A DNA stretch of 24,291 bases, taken from positions 1 to 24,291 of the forward strand of contig JAGQJJ010000004.1 in assembly GCA_020430675.1 (NCBI GenBank), read 5' to 3'. Positions 16,901 through 24,291 of this stretch are shown one piece after another (positions within the stretch are counted from its first letter, which is position 1; the number at the start of each line of letters is the position of its first letter). The notes below the pieces were generated by a model. That model was not told the DNA's origin, ran no database searches, and was given only the letters and a program-made list of their open reading frames with translations. This DNA is from Myxococcales bacterium. Lineage in GTDB: Bacteria; Myxococcota; Bradymonadia; UBA7976; UBA1532. The translations under genes were made by a program, and so were the position numbers.

Positions 16901-19900
16901 CAAGCACGTCGAGCAGATCGACCCACATGTCCTGCTGCGCGTAGAGCCGCTCCAACGAGCGCATCGCGTCGACGCAGCGGTCGTCCACGCTCAACGCCTG
17001 GCGGAAGGCCTCGATGGCCCGCTCGGGCGAGTTGAGCCGGGTCTCCCACAGCTCGCCGACCTGCAGGTACTTGTCGACGATCTCCTGCGGCTCGGTCAGC
17101 ACCGCCGTCTGACCGACCAGCACGTCGATCAGCTCCTGCCACCGCATGCGCAGGGTGTACAGATTCTCGAGGGCCTGCAGGCTCTCCAGATCGGAGGCGT
17201 CGATCATCAACACCTGGCGATAGGCGTCGATGGCCGCGTCGGGCTGGCCAAGCTGGCGCTCCAGAATGCGCGCCATCTTCTCCCAGCTCGCCTTCGCCTC
17301 GTCGGCGTCGGCGACCAGCTCGACTTTGCGCCGCAGGATGTTGACCACCTCGGGCCAGTTCTCGTACCGCTCCAGGAGCAGTTCGAGCGCGGTCAGGGCG
17401 TCGACATTGTCGGGCTCGATGGCCAGCACATGCTGGAAGTGCACCGCCGCGTGCTGGGCCTGATTGAGCTTCTCATCCCACCACCGCGCGACCCGCAGCC
17501 GCAAGGGCACCGACTCGGGCGTGGTGCCCAGCGCTTCGATCACGCGCTGGTAGGTGTCGATGATCGGGCTCCAATAATCGCCCGCCTCGGCCAGACGCTC
17601 CAGCTCGGCGCCGAACATCTCGTCGTCGCGGCTGGCTTCAAACGCCTGGCTGAGCACGACAAACGCGCTCTCGATATTGCCCAGGCGCTGCTCGAAGACC
17701 ACCGCGGTGCGCTGGTAGATCTCCAGCTGCTCGTGGATCGAGTCGGTCACCTGCAGGCGCGACAGCAGCAGCTCGACCAGCTTGTCGTACTGCTCGCCCT
17801 CTTCGTAGAGGCGCTCCAGCTCCTGATAGGCGTCGAGGTGCGAGGGCTGCACGGCGAGCACCTTCTGGAAGGCGTCCTGCGCCCCCGAAGGTTCGCCGAG
17901 CTGCTGCTCGTACATCTCGGCCACGCGGAAGAGGATGCTGACCTTCTCGTAGGCGTCCTCGGTGATCTCGACCTTGCGCTCCAGGATGGCGACGCACGCC
18001 GCCCAGTCCTCGTTGGCGCTGTACAGCTCCTCAAGGGCGTCGATCGCCTCGGGGTCGTACGGCTGGTGCGCCAGAAGCTGCGTCCACGCCTGGATCGCGT
18101 CGGCCGGGCTCTCCAGCACTTGGTGGTACAGGCGGCCCAACTGGCGATGCAGGTCGACGCGCCGCTCGTCGTCGCCGGCCAGCAGCTCGAGCAGCCGGTG
18201 GTCGGTCTTGGCGAGCTGCTCGTACTCCGACGTGCGGTCGTACAGGTCGCGCACCGCCCAGAGCGCCTCTTCATTGGCCGGATCGAGCTCCAGCACCTTG
18301 TGCCAGTTCTCAAGGGCGTTGCGCTCGCGCTCCAGGTAATCGCCCCAGACGCGACCCAGCTTGGCATGCAGTTGAAGCTCGCGCGCCGAGTCGTTCTGCA
18401 GCAGGTTGACCTGCCGCTCGCAGACGTCAACGAGTTCCCGCCAGCTCTCCTGGCTCTGGTACAGCGCTTCGAGGGCCATCAACGCCTGCGCATCTTCCCC
18501 GCGCAGATCGAGCACCTGGTTCCACAACGCGATGGCGTCGTCGGGCCGGTCGAGGAAGTTCGCCGCCAGATTGGCCTGCGCCGCCAGGATGCCCGCGCGC
18601 TCCGCGTCATGCTCGGCGTTCTCCGCCTGCCGCGCGTAGATCTCGAAGAGCGGATCCCACTCCTCGCGCACCACGTAGATCTGTTCGAGGCGCGCCAGCG
18701 CGTCTTCGTGGTTGGGCTCGCGATCGAGAATGCCGCGGAACTGATTGATCGCTAGATCCTGCTCGGCGAGGTACTGCTCATAGATGCGCCCCAGCCGATA
18801 CATCAGCTTGAGGACTTCGACCTCGTCGTAGATGGCGTCGAGCTCGCGCTGCAGGATGTCGACGAGCTCCTGCCACCGCGACTGCTCTTCGTAGAGCACG
18901 TCGAGACCACGCAGGGCCTCAACATCGGCGGGGTCGATCTGGTCGAGCACGTAGCGATACATCTGCTCGGCCATCTCGTCGTTCTGCAGCTTGCGGCGAT
19001 AGATGGTGGCCATCTCGTGGCTCACCGACCGCATCAGCTCCAGATCCTGCGTATTGTTCAGGCCCTCGGTATAGATGCCGACCAGATCCTCAAAGCGGTT
19101 GGTCTCTTCGGCCAGCCGGGCCACCTCGCGGCGCGTATGCTCGTCTTCAGGTACCTCGCGGAAGGCGGCGCCGTACCACTCGAAGGCACGGCCCACATCC
19201 TTGAGGTTCTCGGTGCTCAGCTCGGCCAACCGATGCATCGCCCGCATGCGGTCGAAGCCGGGCTCCTGATGGGCCAGCAACGCCTGCAGCAAGTCATGCA
19301 GCTTCGGATAGTCCTCGTTGTCGAGGTAGATCGGCTCCAGCACCTCGCCGATCGTCGGTTGCTCCTGGCCCGCCGCAAACAGGCGCTCCAGGCTGGCGAC
19401 CGCCTCGGGCTCCTGCGCGGTGATGTCGAGCACGTCCTTGTAGGCCGAGATCGCCTGCGGCACCTCTTCGAGCGCGTTCTCGTACAACGCGCCCAGGCGC
19501 AGCAGCAGCGGCACGCGCGCCACGTCTTCCGCCCGCTCGACACGAAGCTGAAGAATGTCGGCCAGCTCCGGCCACTGACCCGCGCGCTGATAGAGCCGAT
19601 CCAAAGCGAGGATGGCGCCCTCGTGATCGGGATCGATCTCCATCACGCGACGGAAGCGCTCGATGGCCGCCAGCGTATCGCCCAGCTCCTCTTCGAACAC
19701 ACGAGCGACCCGCAGATACAGGTCGCGCGCCACGTACTCGCTGGGGATGTTGAGCAGCTGGTTCTCGACCAGCTCGACAAACTGCGGCCACATCTCGGCC
19801 AGCCGCGCCACCCGCTCCAGCGACGACAACGTCGGCCCGTGGGTCGGATCCTCGCGGAACGCTTCGCCGTACGCGAGGAAGGCGTTCTCCGAGTCGGCGA

Positions 19901-22900
19901 GCATGTCCTCGTAGACGCGCCCGATCTGCAGCCGCAGCTCGGTGCGCCGCTCGAGGTCCATCGTCACCTCAAGCAGATCGCCCCACATCGCGATCAGGCG
20001 ATCCCAGGCACCGGCCTGGGTCAGCACCGGCTCGACCACCGCCGCCGCCATCGCCGCCAGGCGGTCCTGGCGAATCAGGCCCTCCAAGGCGCCGATCGCG
20101 TGCTCATGCGTGGGCTGATCGGCCAGGATCGAGCGGTAGCCCTCGATCGCCGTCTCCACGTCTTCGAGGTGCACCTCGTAGAGCTGGGCGATGCGGAAGC
20201 GCAGCGCGAGCTGCACCTCGGTCTCATCGGCCACCTCGACCTGCCGCTTGAGCACGCCGAGCAGGTCGTCCCATGACTCGAGCCGCTGGTAGAGCTGGTC
20301 GAGGCACTGCAACGCGGTCAGATCGCGCGGATCCCATTCGAGGACGGCGTTATACGTCTCGACCGCCCGCATCAGATCGTCCAGCTCGCGCTCATACGAG
20401 GCGCCGATGCTGTAGAAGATCTGCTTGCGCGCTTCGATGTCTTCGGTCAGCTCGGCCTTGCGCTGCAGAACCTCGAGCAGATCTTCCCAGCGCTCCAGCG
20501 CCGAGAACAGCCGTTCCAGCGCATCGAGCGCACGCCCGTCAGCCGCGTCGAGCTCCAGGATGGTGCGGTAGATGTCAACCGCCCGCTCCGGCTCCTCGAC
20601 CATCTCTTCGTAGAGCGCGCTGACCCGGAAGTAGAGCTCCTTCTTCTCGTCGACCGCCTCCGTCAGCTCGCACTTGCGCAGCAGCACCCCGATGAGCTCG
20701 TGCCACTGCTCGGTGTGCAGGTAGATCTCTTCGAGCGCCGCGATGACCACCATGTCGGTGTCATCGCTCTGCCAGGCCGACTCGTAGTGATAGCGGGCGC
20801 CCTCAACATCCTGCAGCCGGCGCAGCTGCACCTCGGCGGTGCGCTTGTGCAGGGCTGCCGCGACGGCGCCATCGGCGACGTGGTCGACCAGCGACTCGTA
20901 GACCGCGACCAGATCGGCCCACAGCTCCAGCGCCTCGGCGATGTGATGCAGCTGCGCCAGGGTCTCCTGGTCGCCCGGATCCACCTCCAACGCCCGCGCA
21001 TAGCTGCGGAAGGCCTCTTCCGCGTCCGCCCCGCGCTCTTGATGCAGCTTCGCGATGCGGTGCAGCAGCTCGACCTTGCGGTGCGGATCGAGCGAGAACT
21101 CGCGCTGAATCTCGTAGATGCCGATCAGCGCCTGCCAATCGTCCTTGCGCTCGTAGATCGGCTCCAGAATGTCGGCCACCGCCGCGCGGTGATCGACGTC
21201 TTCGATCAAACGGACCAACGCCTCCAGCGCCGGCTCGTTGTCGGGATCGGCCTCCAGCACCGAACGGTAGGTCTCGATCGCCATGTCGAGATTGCCGAGC
21301 GCCTGCTCGTGCAACGTGCCCAGGCGCACCCGCAGCTCGATCTGCGCCGCGCCCTCGTCGGCCAGGGCCAGCCGCCGCTCCAGGGCGTCGGCCAATTCGG
21401 GCCACATGCCCTCCTGACCGTACAGGCGATCCAACGCCTCCAGCGCGCGCTGGTTCTCGGGCGTGTTCTGCAGAATCTCGCCGTAGGTGGTGATCGCCTC
21501 CTGGGCGTCGCCCAGCATGCTCTCCAGCAGGTTGGCGATCTGGAACTGCAGCGCCTCGCGCGCGTCGGGCTCCTCGGCCATCTCCAGCTTGCGCCGATAG
21601 ATGGCGAGCAGCTCGGGCCACTGCTGGCTGCGCGTGTAGAGGCGGTCGAGGGCCTCGATCGAGACGCGCTCGTCGGGGTTGAGATCGATGACGCGGCGGT
21701 GGGCGTCGATCGCCATGCCCACGTTGTCGAGCCGCATCTCGTAGATCTCGGCCAGCCGCGCCAGCAGGCCGTGCGCCAGCGCGTCGTCCGACACGTCGGG
21801 CAGCACCTGCTCAATCAGCTCGGCCAGCGGCTCGAAGCGATCGGTCGCCTCGGCCAGATCGCCCAGCCGCCCGATCGCCACCTCGCTGTCGGGCTGCTCG
21901 CGCAGCAACCGCGCAAACGCATCGAAGGCCGCTTCGAGGTCGAGGGTGCGGTCGACGTGCAGAGTGCCGATGCGCTCCAGCAGCACCACCCGGTTCGGCG
22001 CCTCGAAGGTCTCTTCGAGCTGAATCTCCAACGCGCGCGCAAGCGCCGCCCACTCGTTGGCGCCGCGGTAGATCGGCTCCAAGATGCGCGCCACCTCGGC
22101 GCGGAAGCCCGCGTCCTCCAGCAGCGCTTCGAGCGCCTCACGCGCTTCGACGTGATCGGGGTGCTCGTCGAGGATGGCGCGGAAGTGATCGATCGCCTGC
22201 GGCGTCTGCCCGAGCGCATGCAGCTCGATCAAACCGATCTGCATCTTCAGGGCGATCGCGGCCGCGCCGTCCTCTTCGCCCAGCGCCAGCTCCAGCTCGC
22301 GGGTCAGGATCTCGTGCAGCTCGTGATGCTGCTCGGTCGACTCGTACAAGCGATGCAGCGCCGCCAGCGCATCTTTGTCCGCCTCATCTTCGGTGATGAT
22401 GTTGCGGTACTGCTCGATCGCCGACTGCGTATCTTCGAGCTGCTCCTCGTAGATCGCGCCCTGCTTGCGATACAGCTCCTTGCGTGCGTCGAGATCCTCG
22501 GCCAGCGCCAGCTTGCGCTCGACGATGCCCAACAGCGCATGCCAGTTTGCGGTGCGGGTGTAGAGCACCTCCACCGCATCGAGCGCCGTCCGGTTCTCGG
22601 GGTCCAGCTCCAACGCCTGGTGATAGCGCGCGAGCGACTCTTCGAGCGCGCCCATCTGCTCGTCGAGAATGCCGGCGAGGCAGAGCAGAATCTCAAGCTG
22701 CGCCGCCGCCGGATCGACATCGGGATCGACGCTGTCGGGCACGCGGGCCAAAGCCGCGGCCAGATCGTCATGCACCGTCGGCCAGTTGTTCGTCAGCGCG
22801 CCCAGGCGCTGCAACTCGGCGCGGGCCTCCGCGTCCGCGGGGTGCTCCTCGATCACGCGGCGCACCCAGGCAAACGCCTGATCGGTCTGGCGAAGCGAGT

Positions 22901-24291
22901 TCTCAGCGATCTCGGCGCTCTGCATCATCCACTTGCGCCGCACCTGCCCGTCGGTCTCGTAGGCCAGCAGCACCTCGATGACCCCGGCCAGCTTGCGCCA
23001 GTCCTGATGCTGCTCGTAGATCGGCGCAAGTGCGCGCGCGGCCTCGATGTTCTCGGGCTCGGTGTGCAGCACACGCTCCAGGGCGCGCACCGCGCGGTCC
23101 TGCTGATCGAGCTGCTCTTCGTAGATGCGGGCGGCGCGGAACAAGAGGTCGATCTTGACCGCGTCGTCGCCCTGAACACCCACCTGGCCTTCCAGGATGC
23201 GCACCAGCTCGGCCCAGCCATCGCGGCTGGCGAAGAACTCGGTCAGCGCGTCCCAATCGCCCAGCTCGATCAGCGCCTTCTTGAGCGAATCGCCAGCGCG
23301 GCGGTGCTCGGGGTCGATCGCCAGCAGCCGCTGCCAGACCGGCACCGCGCGGACCTTGTCGTCCATGCGGTCTTGCAGCACGCTGCCCGACTTCTGCAGC
23401 AGGTCGACCTGCTCGGCCGCGTCGTCGATCAGATCGACCAGGATGTCGATCGTGGTGACCAGCGCCTCGAACTCCTTGCCCGCCTCATAGGCGCCGACCA
23501 GCGCGCGCAGCGCGTCGACGTCGTCAGGCGCGATCTCACGCACCTGCTCCCACAAAGCCTGGGTGATGTTCGGCCGCCGAATCTTCTGATCGGCGTAGGT
23601 CGCGAGCTCTTTGTACTTGGCCAGCCGCGCGTCCGGATCCTCCTCCAGATCGGCCAGCTTCTGCCGCGCGGCGACCAGGTTGTCCCAGTCGCGCCGCTTC
23701 TCGTACATCTGATCGAGCGCTTCGAGCGCGTCACGGTTGTTGGGGTCATCCGCCAACACCGCTTCGAAGGCCTTGATCGCCTCGACCTGATTGCGCAGGC
23801 GATCGAGATAGAGCTTGGCGATGCGCACCCGCAGCGACGTCCGCCGCCGGCCTTCGGCCCGTTCGGCCTGCTGCTCGAGCAGGCTGATCAGGTCCGGCCA
23901 CCGCCGCATGCTCTCGTACTTGTCCGTCAGGACGTCGAGCGCTTCGTCGTCCTCCGGGTCGAGCTCAAGGATCTGGCCGTAGATCTGAACGACCAGCACG
24001 TCCTGCTTGAGGTGCTCGTCGGTCAGCTTGACCAGGCGACGCAGGCCAACGAGCTTCGCCGCCACATCGCTGTCGGGGATCTCGTCGACTTCGATGCGCA
24101 GCACATCGACGAGCTCCTTCCACTTCTCCAGCGGCTCGTACAGGCGCAGCAACGCCTGGCGCGCCTCGGCGTCCGACTTGTCGGCCTGGAAGACCTGGCG
24201 CCAGAAATCGGCCGTGCGCGCGTCGTCATCGGCGCGCTCGCCCGACAGGCGAGCCATGACACGCAGCGACTCGACGCGCGCAGAAGCGGGA
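13929..24291 (-). CDS. Giant tetratricopeptide-repeat protein, 5' partial
   Basis: The frame ending at the TAG at 13929-13931 is open to the right edge. An ATG at 24257 is possible, but the 11 codons before it read like more of the same helical protein, so the true start is probably outside. At least 3453 residues are visible. Nearly all are tandem TPR-type helical repeats with a 72-residue period (two helix pairs). I count about 42 units, each built as xALxxLY....W.eLv.vL followed by ....a.lyee.l.d...Ai..yr.vLe.dP. The last 280 or so residues (bases about 13932-14770) are not TPR and contain WTYISHPDKS, NPPALLVGPDILSGRK and ELAFGCAKEFFMLSQQNFL. No signal peptide or membrane segment is visible. 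TPR arrays act as protein-binding scaffolds. A relation to the gliding-motility TPR protein GltI/AgmK of Myxococcus is possible from size and architecture but unproven. Confidence 0.9.
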   Translation of the reverse strand, partial: PASARVESLRVMARLSGERADDDARTADFWRQVFQADKSDAEARQALLRLYEPLEKWKELVDVLRIEVDEIPDSDVAAKLVGLRRLVKLTDEHLKQDVLVVQIYGQILELDPEDDEALDVLTDKYESMRRWPDLISLLEQQAERAEGRRRTSLRVRIAKLYLDRLRNQVEAIKAFEAVLADDPNNRDALEALDQMYEKRRDWDNLVAARQKLADLEEDPDARLAKYKELATYADQKIRRPNITQALWEQVREIAPDDVDALRALVGAYEAGKEFEALVTTIDILVDLIDDAAEQVDLLQKSGSVLQDRMDDKVRAVPVWQRLLAIDPEHRRAGDSLKKALIELGDWDALTEFFASRDGWAELVRILEGQVGVQGDDAVKIDLLFRAARIYEEQLDQQDRAVRALERVLHTEPENIEAARALAPIYEQHQDWRKLAGVIEVLLAYETDGQVRRKWMMQSAEIAENSLRQTDQAFAWVRRVIEEHPADAEARAELQRLGALTNNWPTVHDDLAAALARVPDSVDPDVDPAAAQLEILLCLAGILDEQMGALEESLARYHQALELDPENRTALDAVEVLYTRTANWHALLGIVERKLALAEDLDARKELYRKQGAIYEEQLEDTQSAIEQYRNIITEDEADKDALAALHRLYESTEQHHELHEILTRELELALGEEDGAAAIALKMQIGLIELHALGQTPQAIDHFRAILDEHPDHVEAREALEALLEDAGFRAEVARILEPIYRGANEWAALARALEIQLEETFEAPNRVVLLERIGTLHVDRTLDLEAAFDAFARLLREQPDSEVAIGRLGDLAEATDRFEPLAELIEQVLPDVSDDALAHGLLARLAEIYEMRLDNVGMAIDAHRRVIDLNPDERVSIEALDRLYTRSQQWPELLAIYRRKLEMAEEPDAREALQFQIANLLESMLGDAQEAITTYGEILQNTPENQRALEALDRLYGQEGMWPELADALERRLALADEGAAQIELRVRLGTLHEQALGNLDMAIETYRSVLEADPDNEPALEALVRLIEDVDHRAAVADILEPIYERKDDWQALIGIYEIQREFSLDPHRKVELLHRIAKLHQERGADAEEAFRSYARALEVDPGDQETLAQLHHIAEALELWADLVAVYESLVDHVADGAVAAALHKRTAEVQLRRLQDVEGARYHYESAWQSDDTDMVVIAALEEIYLHTEQWHELIGVLLRKCELTEAVDEKKELYFRVSALYEEMVEEPERAVDIYRTILELDAADGRALDALERLFSALERWEDLLEVLQRKAELTEDIEARKQIFYSIGASYERELDDLMRAVETYNAVLEWDPRDLTALQCLDQLYQRLESWDDLLGVLKRQVEVADETEVQLALRFRIAQLYEVHLEDVETAIEGYRSILADQPTHEHAIGALEGLIRQDRLAAMAAAVVEPVLTQAGAWDRLIAMWGDLLEVTMDLERRTELRLQIGRVYEDMLADSENAFLAYGEAFREDPTHGPTLSSLERVARLAEMWPQFVELVENQLLNIPSEYVARDLYLRVARVFEEELGDTLAAIERFRRVMEIDPDHEGAILALDRLYQRAGQWPELADILQLRVERAEDVARVPLLLRLGALYENALEEVPQAISAYKDVLDITAQEPEAVASLERLFAAGQEQPTIGEVLEPIYLDNEDYPKLHDLLQALLAHQEPGFDRMRAMHRLAELSTENLKDVGRAFEWYGAAFREVPEDEHTRREVARLAEETNRFEDLVGIYTEGLNNTQDLELMRSVSHEMATIYRRKLQNDEMAEQMYRYVLDQIDPADVEALRGLDVLYEEQSRWQELVDILQRELDAIYDEVEVLKLMYRLGRIYEQYLAEQDLAINQFRGILDREPNHEDALARLEQIYVVREEWDPLFEIYARQAENAEHDAERAGILAAQANLAANFLDRPDDAIALWNQVLDLRGEDAQALMALEALYQSQESWRELVDVCERQVNLLQNDSARELQLHAKLGRVWGDYLERERNALENWHKVLELDPANEEALWAVRDLYDRTSEYEQLAKTDHRLLELLAGDDERRVDLHRQLGRLYHQVLESPADAIQAWTQLLAHQPYDPEAIDALEELYSANEDWAACVAILERKVEITEDAYEKVSILFRVAEMYEQQLGEPSGAQDAFQKVLAVQPSHLDAYQELERLYEEGEQYDKLVELLLSRLQVTDSIHEQLEIYQRTAVVFEQRLGNIESAFVVLSQAFEASRDDEMFGAELERLAEAGDYWSPIIDTYQRVIEALGTTPESVPLRLRVARWWDEKLNQAQHAAVHFQHVLAIEPDNVDALTALELLLERYENWPEVVNILRRKVELVADADEAKASWEKMARILERQLGQPDAAIDAYRQVLMIDASDLESLQALENLYTLRMRWQELIDVLVGQTAVLTEPQEIVDKYLQVGELWETRLNSPERAIEAFRQALSVDDRCVDAMRSLERLYAQQDMWVDLLDVLELMLAVVGTPEEQKHIYRRIAEIQEHQLKDPYATIEAYGKLMVVDPRDLQAVQALDRLYREAERWDDLADVYAHHLGVIDDPETIVLIRGALAEIRRGPLQDPTGAIEALRPILDIDPNHVQTLRTLGELYRETEDWHPCIDVLSRQAHLSHDRVEQLQLQYEVGRIWQEKVGDLEQAETWFRSALEHDRNYLPALGALKEVNEARGEWDAAVQTLQMMEAATRNFAEKSVYLFQIGQIFDKQLDERVTAIDYYEQAMDMSPENFEAASPLVEVYWKDRNWPRAEPLLDLMLRSRTDADIRELQELNYRIAYCAEQLHKDDKALTHYRQAYELDSTHLPTLRGMGDLLFRHEDWDRAFKIYQTILVHHRESLGTDDVVQIFHQQGLIKLKQGGERRKALDFFRKALDLDPNNLDTLRAVIELHTQRGDWEDVIHYKRQLVTLLDDSTEKFQELVSVGDVLHEQMHNSRLAVDAYHEALKEQPGSRLVLSKLIGLHEEASNWEAMVDVLGQLADQEQDAARKAKYWRGVALVQRDKLKDRFMAVRSFDKALDADPKMLQAFQDIDQILTEDRDYERQDRYYRKMIKRAMETGLEDGLVFSLAKNLGEINRSRLQKYGEAIKAYKIALSKKPEDVGTHQILAQLYELEDQADKAIAQHYDLLKLSPTNVESYQQLRRLFMESGRYDEAWCVCQVLVFINKANQDEKVFFEKYRSRTLKQAQRPLDQRHWTYISHPDKSVLLDHLFGRLYQYTLPHMCVTHKDLRLHKRKSLISPDEQTPFNNVMQYVAQTTRLMRPECYRDPANRPGLRPVNLNPPALLVGPDILSGRKPQELAFGCAKEFFMLSQQNFLANIDETYERRKARLAGTIYTLMRLVNPGAQVQYDQDLLVALQGSINPTDLTEMAKIIQRMSADPKVHLNISHWLEMVEHTANRLGMLLANDLQSAVQVIRNEAVPFSRAPAADRIRELVLYSVSQEYFELRRALGLAIGQQK
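13932..14770 (-). other. Non-TPR C-terminal domain of the giant TPR protein
   Basis: About 280 residues after the last repeat lose the 72-residue period. Conserved-looking blocks are DQRHWTYISHPDKS, YTLPHMCVTHKDLRLHKRKS, LNPPALLVGPDILSGRK, ELAFGCAKEFFMLSQQNFL, HLNISHWLEMVEHTANRLG and a terminal LVLYSVSQEYFELRRALGLAIG. From memory, large TPR proteins of this bacterial group often end in a similar region, but I cannot name a family. The FGCAKEFF helix sits where a metallopeptidase-like fold could carry HExxH, and no HExxH is present. Confidence 0.55.
18924..19406 (-). repeat. 160-residue TPR super-module, copy D
   Basis: 483 bases. It encodes EAVASLERLFAAG, IGEVLEPIYLDNEDY, AFEWYGAAFREVP, VARLAEETNRFEDLVGIY and AEQMYRYVLDQIDPAD. 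It is the last copy before the array reverts to plain 72-residue units. Confidence 0.6.
19623..20102 (-). repeat. 160-residue TPR super-module, copy C
   Basis: 480 bases. It encodes HAIGALEGLIRQ, AAVVEPVLTQAGAW, AFLAYGEAFREDP, LERVARLAEMWPQFVELV and AIERFRRVMEIDPDH. The EPIY motif is EPVL here. Confidence 0.6.
20755..21233 (-). repeat. 160-residue TPR super-module, copy B
   Basis: About 480 bases. It encodes PALEALVRLIED, VADILEPIYERKDDW, AFRSYARALEVDP, LHHIAEALELWADLVAVY and ARYHYESAWQSDDTD. Same order of landmarks as copy A. Confidence 0.6.
21669..22148 (-). repeat. 160-residue TPR super-module, copy A
   Basis: 480 bases. It encodes EAREALEALLED, then VARILEPIYRGANEW, AAFDAFARLLREQP, LGDLAEATDRFEPLAELI and AIDAHRRVIDLNPDE. 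Two ordinary 72-residue units plus about 16 extra residues carrying the ILEPIY helix. Confidence 0.6.

Noticed and set aside
16338..18755. Long + frame of 805 codons opposite the TPR gene, and a similar one at 13887-16097
   Set aside because: The minus strand has clear TPR periodicity. The plus frames are rich in Arg, Ala, Val and His without any domain and are GC-driven shadows.
1..24291. Search by eye for tRNA, rRNA, transposase, integrase, toxin-antitoxin or defence genes
   Set aside because: None was found. Every coding stretch is accounted for by the listed genes.

Overview
The window is very GC-rich and densely coded on both strands. It looks like a chromosomal stretch from a myxobacterium-like organism (Myxococcota or a near relative). 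The clues are lipoproteins with Asp/Ala/Pro repeat linkers, a protease with a MYXO-CTERM-like tail, MopE-type metal-binding motifs combined with CotH and C-type lectin domains, and a giant tetratricopeptide-repeat (TPR) protein. The taxonomy is inferred from these hallmarks and was not tested. I see no rRNA, tRNA, CRISPR array, insertion sequence or phage gene.

Left part (1-8102), mostly envelope and secreted proteins. A 5'-truncated FGE-sulfatase (SUMF1-like) gene on + converges on, and overlaps, a trypsin-like protease on -. Upstream of the protease, also on -, is a 1156-residue lipoprotein joining two lamin-tail domains, a CotH kinase domain and two C-type lectin domains interleaved with MopE-like motifs. 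Next come a small cyclic-nucleotide-binding-fold protein and a beta-helix lipoprotein (both -). The latter is divergent from a 225-residue secreted protein of unknown function (+).

Middle part (8106-13904), mostly housekeeping. Chorismate synthase (aroC) is translationally coupled behind a thiamine-diphosphate-dependent E1 alpha-type dehydrogenase (both -). Divergent from these is a class II J-domain chaperone (+), then a repeat-rich DUF3105 lipoprotein whose stop overlaps the start of an MtfA-family zinc peptidase. That peptidase converges on rsmI, the 16S rRNA 2'-O-methyltransferase gene (-).

Right part (13929-24291). One gene on - fills the last 10 kb and runs off the edge. It encodes at least 3453 residues, about 42 tandem 72-residue TPR units plus a roughly 280-residue non-TPR C-terminal region, and sits immediately upstream of rsmI. 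Four 160-residue super-modules recur inside the array. This protein and the CotH/lectin lipoprotein are the best candidates for poorly described biology. A link to the gliding-motility TPR protein GltI/AgmK is a hypothesis only.
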